The notes beneath the pieces were generated by a model. The model saw nothing but the letters and a program-made list of their open reading frames with translations. It had not been told where the DNA came from and did no database searches. 20,298 bases of DNA from JANQQZ01 sp039179915 (lineage in GTDB: Bacteria > Planctomycetota > Phycisphaerae > Phycisphaerales > UBA1924): assembly GCA_039179915.1 (NCBI GenBank), contig JBCDEF010000023.1, forward strand, positions 1 to 20,298, in the 5' to 3' direction. Positions within the stretch are counted from its first letter, which is position 1, and the number at the start of each line of letters is the position of its first letter. Positions 1 to 6,024 of this stretch are shown in pieces. The position numbers and the translations under genes are program-made.

Positions 1-54
1 GAACGATTCGTGATACGCCTGTACACGGCTGCATCCGGTTCTCGAAAAAGTCGC

Positions 55-83
55 TTGACAGCCGACGATCGTTCCATTAGCTT
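55..83 (+). promoter_or_regulatory. Candidate sigma70-type promoter for the pseudopilin-lacI genes
   Basis: A perfect -35 hexamer TTGACA (55-60) is followed after 17 bases by TAGCTT (78-83), which keeps the key T, A and final T of a -10 box. The stretch is clearly more AT-rich than the rest of this GC-rich window, and the predicted start near base 90 lies 37 bases before the ATG at 127. It is the only convincing promoter-like sequence on the plus strand here. The -10 match is only 3 of 6, and planctomycete promoters are poorly characterised. Confidence 0.4.
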
Positions 84-84
84 T

Positions 85-95
85 GTAACAGTTAC
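85..95. promoter_or_regulatory. Palindrome overlapping the predicted transcription start, possible LacI-family operator
   Basis: GTAAC-A-GTTAC is a perfect 5+5 base inverted repeat with one central base. It covers the predicted +1 of the promoter at 55-83, the classic place for a repressor site. A LacI-type regulator is encoded in the same predicted transcript (1163-2260), so autoregulation is plausible. The half-sites are short and I did not see a second copy upstream of other genes in the window, so this is only a suggestion. Confidence 0.25.
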
Positions 96-126
96 GCTCT
101 CGATGGCCGAACGCAGGAGATGCCGA

Positions 127-1131
127 ATGGCGACCACCCGTGTCTTTTCTCAGCCCAGCCGTCTGTGTAAAGGCTTCACGCTCATCGAACTCCTGGTGGT
201 GATCTCGATCATCGCCCTGCTCATCGGCATCCTTCTCCCGGCCCTCGGCCGGGCCCGGCAGGCGGCGAAAACCACAATCTGCCTCACAAACCAGCGTCAG
301 ATTGTCCAGGCGCTCACAATCTACGCGACCGGCAACAACGGCGACTTCCCGCCCAATCACATCGACCCGGACGAGCTCGGTTCGAACCCCGACAGAACCG
401 GTCGTCGCTGGTTCGACATCGACGTCATCGGCGACATCATCGATTCGCAGGATTTCGGGGACATCGAGTTTGCCGACGTCAGCGAGACCACCAGTTTCGC
501 ACCCACTGTTGCCGGCGGCGTGATGCTCAGCCCGAACCACCCGGGCGGGGGGCGTTCGTACGCGATGAACTACTGGGCGTCCTCGTACATCGGCGTTGGT
601 GATCCTGGCGGCGGCTTCGGCGACCGGAACGTGCGAGCGATCAAGCCCGGGCAGGACCTTACGATCACGAACGGGAATTTTGGCCGTGGCTTCGATGTCA
701 ACGTCGATTTTACATCTGACGTCATGCTCGTCAGCGGTGCATGGGGCAACTTCATCAGGGATGGAGTCGGCTACACCCAAGAAACAGTCGGAGGCCGAGG
801 CTTGCCCGGCCAGCGGTTCGGTGCCGAGGGCCTCGGCCCACCCGGCGATCTTTTCGGCAACTGGGGCACGGAATCATCGCTCGAGCTCGACAGCGACCCG
901 AGCGAGGTCGACTCGTACATCCCCTACTACCGCAACGATGGCCGGAGCACAAACCTCCAGGGCCTCGTCGGCAAGGCGAATTTCGGGTTCGTCGACGGCA
1001 GCACGCGGAGTTTTGAGTACAACGAGCTTGTGGAACAGATCGGCGGCGACCCGACGCAGGTCCGGAGCTCGAACGAGATCCTCTGGACGCCCGACGACCG
1101 CCGCATCGAGAACCGTGAGCTCGGGAACTAA
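127..1131 (+). CDS. Prepilin-type N-terminal cleavage/methylation domain protein (pseudopilin-like)
   Basis: This 334-residue protein begins with a type IV prepilin/type II secretion pseudopilin leader: a short basic leader, the cleavage site KG|FTLIE (G16|F17), the conserved Glu at mature position 5 (E21) and a hydrophobic helix (about residues 17-40). The rest is a Gly/Asp-rich soluble domain with SPNHPGG in the middle and NFGFVDGSTRSF near the end. The latter resembles the H-X9-DG segment of planctomycete DUF1559-type proteins, but the His is replaced. Such proteins are processed by a prepilin peptidase and sit at the inner membrane or in a surface fibre. I chose the ATG at 127 because AGGAGA (115-120) precedes it by 6 bases; earlier in-frame starts lack such a site. 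Third positions look visibly richer in A/T than in the genes downstream. It is followed after 31 bases by the lacI-type gene, suggesting co-transcription. The exact function is unknown. Confidence 0.85.
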   Translation: MATTRVFSQPSRLCKGFTLIELLVVISIIALLIGILLPALGRARQAAKTTICLTNQRQIVQALTIYATGNNGDFPPNHIDPDELGSNPDRTGRRWFDIDVIGDIIDSQDFGDIEFADVSETTSFAPTVAGGVMLSPNHPGGGRSYAMNYWASSYIGVGDPGGGFGDRNVRAIKPGQDLTITNGNFGRGFDVNVDFTSDVMLVSGAWGNFIRDGVGYTQETVGGRGLPGQRFGAEGLGPPGDLFGNWGTESSLELDSDPSEVDSYIPYYRNDGRSTNLQGLVGKANFGFVDGSTRSFEYNELVEQIGGDPTQVRSSNEILWTPDDRRIENRELGN

Positions 1132-1162
1132 CGAAGCACCTTTTGGATCAGAGCAACCCCGC

Positions 1163-2260
1163 GTGAGCACCAAGAACGGCACAACACGGACCCGCGGCGA
1201 CCAGGGGGTCTCGGTCCGCGAGCTCGCCAGCCGGCTCGGGGTCTCGACGGCCACCGTGTCGCGGGCGCTCAACGACCACCCGTCCGTGTCGCACTCGACC
1301 CGGCAGCGGGTGCTCGACATGGCCGACGCGACCGGCTACACGCCGAAGGTCGGTCAGCGGCAGGCCTGCACGATCGGGCTGGTCTATCCCTCGCACCCGG
1401 TGATGCCCGACTTCGGCTCGTTCGAGAGCGCGATGCTCTCGGGCGTGATGCGCGGCTTGGCCGAGCACCGGTACGACCTGTCGCTGATCGAGATCGACCG
1501 GGACCGGATCCCGGGCGAGAGCTACGTGCGGTTCTTCCGCCGCAAGGGCGTACGCGGCGTGATCACGCGGACGATCAGCAACGAGCCGACGCTGGCCGAG
1601 GCGATCGCGGCCGAGGGCTTCCCGGGGATCGTCGTTGCCGACCGCAGCGACGACCCGTCGGTCAGCTTCATCTGCTCGGACTCGCTGCTCGATAGCAAGC
1701 GTGCGATCGAGCATCTGATCTTGCAGGGCCACCGCCGGATCGGGCTGGTGGTGCACACGGTGCTCGATTCCGACCACCGCGACCGTCTCGCGGGCTATGA
1801 GGCCGGGCTCGCGGCCCACGGGATCGAGATCGATCGCGACCTGATCGTCACGCAGCCGGCGAGCATGGACGGCGGGCGCGCCGCCCTGCTGCGCCTGCTC
1901 CGCCGGGAGAACCCGCCGACCGCGATGTACTGCACCAACCCGCTGACGACCGTCGGCGTGCTGCACGCGTGTCTGGAGCTCGGGATCGATGTGCCCAAGC
2001 AGCTCTCGGTCGTCGGCTTCGACGACTCGGACACGCGGTACAAGACCTTCCCGCGGTACACCGCGGTCTGCCAGGAGGCGGACCAGCTCGGGTACGAGGC
2101 GGCCCGCTGGCTGACGCGGACGCTCGAGGGCGTCGAGACCAAGCCGATGCGGACGCACCGGCCCACAACGCTGAGTTTCAACCAGTCGACCGGCCCGGTG
2201 CCTTTTACACCGGTCCGGATCTCGCCGGCGCTCGAGGAGGTGATCCGCGAGCCCACGTAG
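1163..2260 (+). CDS. LacI-family transcriptional regulator with shortened hinge
   Basis: A 365-residue sugar-responsive DNA-binding regulator. The LacI helix-turn-helix is clear at residues 16-40 (SVRELASRLGVSTATVSRAL). A periplasmic-binding-protein-like effector domain starts near residue 71 (TIGLVYP) and includes VVGFDDSD at 283-290, the usual late-domain signature. From the Tyr after the HTH (Y59) to the Ile-Gly that opens the effector domain there are only 12 residues. E. coli LacI and PurR have about 17, and the ARxL hinge-helix motif that enters the DNA minor groove is absent. The GTG start has no strong ribosome site, so translation may be coupled to the pseudopilin gene 31 bases upstream; no other suitable start precedes the HTH. 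From context it probably controls the downstream exported proteins, transporter and glycosidases. The effector is unknown. Confidence 0.93.
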   Translation: MSTKNGTTRTRGDQGVSVRELASRLGVSTATVSRALNDHPSVSHSTRQRVLDMADATGYTPKVGQRQACTIGLVYPSHPVMPDFGSFESAMLSGVMRGLAEHRYDLSLIEIDRDRIPGESYVRFFRRKGVRGVITRTISNEPTLAEAIAAEGFPGIVVADRSDDPSVSFICSDSLLDSKRAIEHLILQGHRRIGLVVHTVLDSDHRDRLAGYEAGLAAHGIEIDRDLIVTQPASMDGGRAALLRLLRRENPPTAMYCTNPLTTVGVLHACLELGIDVPKQLSVVGFDDSDTRYKTFPRYTAVCQEADQLGYEAARWLTRTLEGVETKPMRTHRPTTLSFNQSTGPVPFTPVRISPALEEVIREPT

Positions 2261-2284
2261 CACGACGCCAACACGGTTCACAGC

Positions 2285-2302
2285 CCCGGGCGACGGCTCG
2301 GG
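2285..2302 (+). terminator. Terminator-like hairpin after the lacI-type gene
   Basis: CCCGGGC (2285-2291) pairs with GCTCGGG (2296-2302) around the tetraloop GACG, giving 7 pairs with one G-T wobble. The bases after it, TGTTCTC, are partly T-rich but not a proper T tract. It lies 24 bases past the lacI stop and could end or attenuate that transcript. Confidence 0.45.
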
Positions 2303-2309
2303 TGTTCTC

Positions 2310-2357
2310 GCCGGCGTGTTATGCCGGCACCACCGTGCGGGGGGTGTTTGTCCCCGC
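2310..2357 (+). promoter_or_regulatory. Structured 5' leader of the PEP-CTERM-like gene (two hairpins)
   Basis: Two adjacent hairpins precede the ATG at 2381. The first is GCCGGC (2310-2315), loop GTGTTAT, GCCGGC (2323-2328). The second is GCGGGG (2337-2342) with CCCCGC (2352-2357) and a 9-base loop, extendable by one G-T wobble pair at each end. The leader of the next gene has the same layout with the same GCCGGC arms and TGTT or GTGTT in the loop. GCCGGC is a common word in this base composition, so chance remains possible. No known riboswitch class was recognised. Confidence 0.3.
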
Positions 2358-2380
2358 GAGAGACCATGGGAGAGACAGAG

Positions 2381-3037
2381 ATGAAGAAGATGATGCTTGC
2401 CGCGGCCCTGATCGCCGGCACCGCGCAGGGCCAGAACCTGCTCAACAACCCGAGCTTCGAAGGCCCGATTGTTTTTGACGGCAGCGACCTGACCGAGTGG
2501 AACGCCTTCTTCGGCGGCCCTCCCGGCACGTTCCTCGAGTCGTTCAACGACACCGGCGCCACCCCGCTCTCGGGCGCGAACGCGCACGTGACCACCATCC
2601 AGGGCGATCTGAGCGCCGGCGTTGACGGCTTCAACGCCTTCACCGGCCTCGCGCAGCGGGTCGACGGCCTCTCGGCCGGCGCGCCCTACGAGTTCAGCAT
2701 CTTTGCCCGCAGCAACGGCAATGTGACCAACGGGGCCGAGTTCCGCATCGAGTGGATTGACGCCGGCGGGGCGATCATCGGCGACCAGTTTGCGCTCAAC
2801 ACGCCGATCCAGGACGCGCTGACCAGCGACTACGAGTTGTTCTCGCTGACCGCGATCGCCCCGGCCGGCGCGGTCGCGGCCAACGCCGTGCTCGCGGTCC
2901 AGAGCTTCCTGAACGACGGCTTCTTGGCCGACACCAGCGTGGCGTGGGACGACGCCTCGTTCGTGCTGGTCCCGTCGCCGGCGTCGGCCGCGCTGCTGGG
3001 CCTCGGCGGTCTCGCCGCTGCTCGCCGTCGCCGCTGA
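2381..3037 (+). CDS. Secreted beta-sandwich protein with PEP-CTERM-like C-terminal anchor
   Basis: A 218-residue exported protein. It has a Sec signal peptide (MKKMMLAAALIAGTAQG, cleavage near residue 17-18). The single domain begins NLLNNPSFEG, the usual opening of galactose-binding-like or CBM4/9-like jelly-roll modules, and ends with SVAWDDASFVLV, the usual closing strand. The last 22 residues are VPSPAS, a short hydrophobic Leu/Gly/Ala helix, then RRRR: the three-part layout of PEP-CTERM sorting signals in a planctomycete variant. In such systems an exosortase removes the tail and the protein goes to the surface or matrix; no exosortase gene is in this window. The ATG at 2381 fits the signal peptide and follows a purine-rich GGGAGAGACAGAG stretch. 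Placed between the regulator and transporter genes, it may bind carbohydrate at the cell surface. The binding role is an inference; the export features are visible. Confidence 0.85.
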   Translation: MKKMMLAAALIAGTAQGQNLLNNPSFEGPIVFDGSDLTEWNAFFGGPPGTFLESFNDTGATPLSGANAHVTTIQGDLSAGVDGFNAFTGLAQRVDGLSAGAPYEFSIFARSNGNVTNGAEFRIEWIDAGGAIIGDQFALNTPIQDALTSDYELFSLTAIAPAGAVAANAVLAVQSFLNDGFLADTSVAWDDASFVLVPSPASAALLGLGGLAAARRRR

Positions 3038-3051
3038 ATGAAGTGACTCCG

Positions 3052-3085
3052 AGCCGGGCGTGGCTTCGCGGCCCCGCCCGGGCTT
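3052..3085 (+). terminator. Terminator-like hairpin after the PEP-CTERM-like gene
   Basis: AGCC-GGGCG (3052-3060) pairs with CGCCCGGGCT (3075-3084), with one bulged G at 3082. A further GGC/GCC pairing inside closes on a TTCGCG loop. The hairpin starts 15 bases after the stop codon. Only two T residues follow, so it would be an atypical intrinsic terminator or a mRNA-stabilising 3' hairpin. Confidence 0.5.
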
Positions 3086-3091
3086 CACACC

Positions 3092-3147
3092 GCCGGCTCT
3101 GTTCCGCCGGCCGCATCCATGCAGTTTGAAGCTTCGCGCTGCGGAGC
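3092..3147 (+). promoter_or_regulatory. Structured 5' leader of the dockerin-tailed protein gene
   Basis: GCCGGC (3092-3097), loop TCTGTTCC, GCCGGC (3106-3111) repeats the design seen at 2310-2328. It is followed by a 7-pair hairpin GCTTCGC / GCGGAGC (3131-3147, loop GCT, one G-T pair). A strong ribosome site AGAGGAGA (3158-3165) then precedes the ATG at 3171. Two leaders with a matching order of elements suggest either a shared regulatory RNA element or duplication of an expression cassette. Confidence 0.3.
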
Positions 3148-3170
3148 ACACGTTCCCAGAGGAGAAACAC

Positions 3171-4517
3171 ATGATCACCCGTGCAGCATGCCTTGTCGCG
3201 ATGTGCGGCGTCGCCGTCGGTGCGAACGCCCAGCTTCTCAACCCCGACTTCGAGCTCTCGGGCGGCACCGGCCCCAACGAGACCGACTTCGCCAGCTGGA
3301 GCAGCTTCGGCGGCCCGGACCAGATCAGCGCCGACACGACCGAGCTCTTTAACGGCTTCGCGTCGGCCAAGCTCTTCGGCGGGTTCGATGTCCCGTTCAA
3401 CACCCACGTGCTCGTCCAGTTCCAGGTCGAGGATGTGACCCCCGGCGACGAGTGGGAAGTCGCCGCGCTGGTCGGCGAGCTCTCGACCGACGCGCTGCAG
3501 CCGGGCGTCCGCGGCTTCATCTCGATTGTCTACGAGGATGCCGAGGGCGTGAACCTCGTCGATACCGCGATCGATCTCGAGCCCGGCATGCTGCCGCAGG
3601 ACGAGTTCGGCCGCATGTCGGTCACGGACATCGCGCCGCTCGCCGCCGAGACCGTCCAGGTCGTCCTTGGTCTCCAGCAGGAGGTCATCACCGCGACCGG
3701 CTCGATCCGCTTCGACGACACGGAGCTGAACCTGCTGAGCACCGGCAACGACATCGAGCTGCGCAACGGCGGCTTCGAGGAGATCGTCTTCGGCCGCAAG
3801 GTCGAGGGCTGGACGACCTTCGGCGACTTCGCCGAGCCCAGCGGCAACATCTTCACCGCCGAGGACTTCACCTTCCCGCCCGCGATCGAGGGCGACCAGT
3901 CGGTGCTGATGTTCGGCCAGTTCAACGGCGACGAGAACGGCAACGACTCGGGGATCTTCCAGTCCGTCCCGGCCAGCGCCGGCGAGGAGTGGACCGCCGC
4001 CGCCCAGGTCTTCAACGACGACGTCGATCCGATCGGCGAGGGCAACGTCGCGGTCATCTCGCTGGTCTTCCGCGACGCGAACGGCGTCGTGCTCGCAGAC
4101 AACCCGGTCCAGGCCGCGGATTCGACGCTGACCCCCGGCGTCTGGGTCCCGGTGTCCTCGACCGCGGTCGCGCCCGCGGGCACCGCCGAGGCCGAGATCG
4201 TGCTCGTCTACTCGCAGGCACCCGCCCCCGATGGCGTTGCCGGCAACGAGCCGCTGGGCATCGTCCGCTGGGACGACACCAGCCTGACGGTCGGCACCGC
4301 CGCCCGGTTCTGCGCCGATGTCAACGACGACGGCAGCGTCGATTCGAGCGACTTCTTCGCCTGGGTCAGCGCGTTCGGCGCCGATCCCCGCACGCCGGCG
4401 CAGGAAGTCGCCTGCGATGTCAACAACGACGCCGAGTGCACCAGCGGCGACTTCTTCGCCTGGGTCAGCGCCTTCGGCCTGGGCCTCGAAGGCCCGCTCT
4501 GCCCGGCCCTGCCGTAA
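3171..4517 (+). CDS. Secreted two-domain beta-sandwich protein with dockerin-like C-terminal tail
   Basis: A 448-residue exported protein. It has a signal peptide (about residues 1-20, ANA|Q). Domain 1 (about 22-190) opens LLNPDFEL and ends IRFDDTELNL. Domain 2 (about 193-370) opens NDIELRNGGFEE and ends VRWDDTSLTV. Both look like CBM4/9-type jelly rolls and echo the 2381-3037 protein. From C381 there is a duplicated calcium-loop module: C-x-DVNDDGSVDSSDFFAWVSAFG, then CDVNNDAECTSGDFFAWVSAFG, ending with a further Cys. This resembles type I dockerin loops and the short dockerin-like tails of Phycisphaerae, here thought to be an anchoring or sorting module. The second loop is degenerate. The ATG at 3171 has AGGAG 6 bases upstream. 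By context it is a glycan-binding surface protein of the same uptake locus. No cohesin or catalytic domain was seen. Confidence 0.85.
   Translation: MITRAACLVAMCGVAVGANAQLLNPDFELSGGTGPNETDFASWSSFGGPDQISADTTELFNGFASAKLFGGFDVPFNTHVLVQFQVEDVTPGDEWEVAALVGELSTDALQPGVRGFISIVYEDAEGVNLVDTAIDLEPGMLPQDEFGRMSVTDIAPLAAETVQVVLGLQQEVITATGSIRFDDTELNLLSTGNDIELRNGGFEEIVFGRKVEGWTTFGDFAEPSGNIFTAEDFTFPPAIEGDQSVLMFGQFNGDENGNDSGIFQSVPASAGEEWTAAAQVFNDDVDPIGEGNVAVISLVFRDANGVVLADNPVQAADSTLTPGVWVPVSSTAVAPAGTAEAEIVLVYSQAPAPDGVAGNEPLGIVRWDDTSLTVGTAARFCADVNDDGSVDSSDFFAWVSAFGADPRTPAQEVACDVNNDAECTSGDFFAWVSAFGLGLEGPLCPALP
4350..4478 (+). repeat. Pair of 30-base direct repeats in the dockerin-like tail
   Basis: Bases 4350-4379 and 4449-4478 are identical except for one position (GCG versus GCC, both Ala). 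Each encodes DFFAWVSAFG, the helix that follows each calcium-type loop. The only difference is synonymous. The near-identity points to recent duplication, gene conversion or strong constraint on the helix. Confidence 0.85.
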
Positions 4518-4544
4518 ACCGGCGGCCGAAACCACACGCAGCAT

Positions 4545-4576
4545 CCGGCCCGCGGGGAGACCCGCGGGCCGGCTTT
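4545..4576 (+). terminator. Strong terminator-like hairpin between the exported proteins and the transporter
   Basis: CCGGCCCGCGGG (4545-4556) and CCCGCGGGCCGG (4561-4572) form a perfect 12-pair stem around a GAGA (GNRA-type) tetraloop, followed by CTTTC. It starts 28 bases after the stop at 4517 and ends only 24 bases before the transporter start codon at 4600. It could lower transporter expression relative to the exported proteins, or protect the upstream mRNA 3' end. Confidence 0.7.
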
Positions 4577-4599
4577 CACCGCCCGGGAGCCGGCACGCC

Positions 4600-6024
4600 A
4601 TGCTCGATCGACTCTCGATCCACCCCGCGCTGCGGAGCCTCTCGGCGGGCTCGGCGGCCGTCGTGGCTCTCGCGATCATCTCCAGCGCCATCGTGATCGC
4701 CCGCGGCGACGGCCGGCCCGAGACCGAAGCCACCATGTGGACCTTCGCCGCCCCACACTTCGATATCTACAAGCCCGTGCTCGATGAGCGCAACCAGACC
4801 GCCGGCTTCCGAGTCGACCTGATCAACATCGGCCGCCAGGTCATGGACCGCCGCATGCTCGGCGGGTTCCTGGGCGGTGTGCCGACCGCCGACCTGCTCG
4901 AGGCCGAGCGCTCGACGGCGAGCTTGGCCTTCGCCGGCCCGCTCGAGGCCGTGGGTTTCCTCGACATCACCGACCGGCTCGAGGCAGAGGGCCTCTTTGA
5001 CGAGATCGTTCCGGCGGCGTTCTCGCCCTGGACGTTCGAAGGACGCGTCTTCGGCATCCCGCACGATGTCCACCCGGTGATGCTCGGCTACCGGGCCGAC
5101 CTGGTCGACGCGGCCGGCATCGATCTTTCTCGCGTCGAGACCTGGGACGAGCTGTTCGCGGCGCTCGAGCCGCTGCGGCAGGACCTCGACGGCGACGGCA
5201 CCATCGACCGGTTCCCAATGAGCCTCTGGCACACCAACTCGGACATGATCGAGACCATGCTGCTGCAGGGCGGCGGCGGGGCGTTCGCGGCCGACGGCTC
5301 GCTCGCGATCGACCGCCCGATCAACGCCGACATGGTCGCGAGGATGGTCAGCTGGATGGTCGGCCCGGGCCAGGTCGCCGCGGACGTGCCCGAGTTCAAC
5401 CCCGCGGGTACCCAGCAGAAGCTCGAAGGCCGCGCGGTGGCCTATCTCATGCCGGACTGGATGTGCAACATCTGGCGGCGCGAGCTGCCGCAGCTGCACG
5501 GCAAGGTCCGGCTGATGCCGCTGCCGGCCTGGGAGCCGGGCGGGCGGCGGACCAGCGTCTGGGGCGGCGCGATGCTCGGCATCGCCAAAGCGGCCGACAA
5601 CCACGACGAGCTCTGGGAGTTCGCCAAGTTCTTGTACCTGTCCGACGATCTCGCCCGCGAGCTGTACCGCACGGGTGACATCGTCACGCCGGTCCGCTCG
5701 CTGTGGGACGACCCGATCTTCGACGAGCCGGATCCTTATTTCAGCGGCCAGCGCAAGGGCCGGATGTACATCGAGCTGGCCGACGACGTGCCGCTGCGGG
5801 CCGCGAGCCCGTTCTTCACGCAGGCGCGGATGGAAGTCCTCAACGCGGTCTCGCGGCTGCACGGCTACGCGGCCGACAACGGGGTGTACACCGCGGACGG
5901 GCTTCGGCCGATCGCGGCCGACTATCTGCGTGATGCGCACCGCGACGTGCAGCGGATCATCGATCGCAACGCGTTCCACGGCGGTTCGGTCGCGGCCGGG
6001 GCGGCCGGCGGGGCCGGCCCGTGA
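4600..6024 (+). CDS. ABC transporter extracellular sugar-binding protein (family 1), membrane-tethered
   Basis: A 474-residue substrate-binding protein of the MalE-like family 1 type. The fold is recognisable from MWTFAAPHFDIYKPV, DLLEAERSTAS, VFGIPHDVHPVMLGYRADLVDAAGID, TWDELFAALEPL and WGGAMLGIAKAADNHDELWEF. It captures a sugar outside the cytoplasmic membrane and hands it to the two permeases encoded next. The N-terminus has a hydrophobic segment (about 15-35) with no lipobox Cys, so it is probably held by an uncleaved signal anchor. At residues 195-203 DLDGDGTID fits a DxDxDGxxD calcium-binding loop, inserted in what is normally an ordinary loop. The ATG at 4600 has GGGAG 10 bases upstream. 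The stop overlaps the GTG of the first permease (GTGA), so translation is coupled. The substrate cannot be read; the neighbouring glycosidases suggest an oligosaccharide. Confidence 0.93.
   Translation: MLDRLSIHPALRSLSAGSAAVVALAIISSAIVIARGDGRPETEATMWTFAAPHFDIYKPVLDERNQTAGFRVDLINIGRQVMDRRMLGGFLGGVPTADLLEAERSTASLAFAGPLEAVGFLDITDRLEAEGLFDEIVPAAFSPWTFEGRVFGIPHDVHPVMLGYRADLVDAAGIDLSRVETWDELFAALEPLRQDLDGDGTIDRFPMSLWHTNSDMIETMLLQGGGGAFAADGSLAIDRPINADMVARMVSWMVGPGQVAADVPEFNPAGTQQKLEGRAVAYLMPDWMCNIWRRELPQLHGKVRLMPLPAWEPGGRRTSVWGGAMLGIAKAADNHDELWEFAKFLYLSDDLARELYRTGDIVTPVRSLWDDPIFDEPDPYFSGQRKGRMYIELADDVPLRAASPFFTQARMEVLNAVSRLHGYAADNGVYTADGLRPIAADYLRDAHRDVQRIIDRNAFHGGSVAAGAAGGAGP

Noticed and set aside
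10..126. Extension of the pseudopilin gene to an upstream ATG at 10 or 103
   Set aside because: It would put about 40 residues before the prepilin leader and run through the promoter-like sequence. The ATG at 127 has an ideal ribosome site.
596..1162. In-frame extension of the lacI-type gene into the pseudopilin gene
   Set aside because: The extension is a Ser/Arg/Thr-rich out-of-frame reading of the pseudopilin gene; the HTH begins properly after the GTG at 1163.
2321..2380. Start of the PEP-CTERM-like gene at the ATG at 2321 or 2366
   Set aside because: These starts would place residues ahead of a perfect signal peptide that begins at 2381 and would use the leader hairpins as coding sequence.
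2261..3170. A known riboswitch in the leaders of the exported-protein genes
   Set aside because: The hairpins do not match the conserved cores of any riboswitch class I can recall; only an unnamed structured leader is supported.
1148..4736. Long minus-strand open frames (about 790 and 646 codons) antisense to the lacI-type and exported-protein genes
   Set aside because: Same GC-driven effect: no recognisable motifs, no signal sequences and strongly biased residues; the plus-strand genes have clear family signatures.
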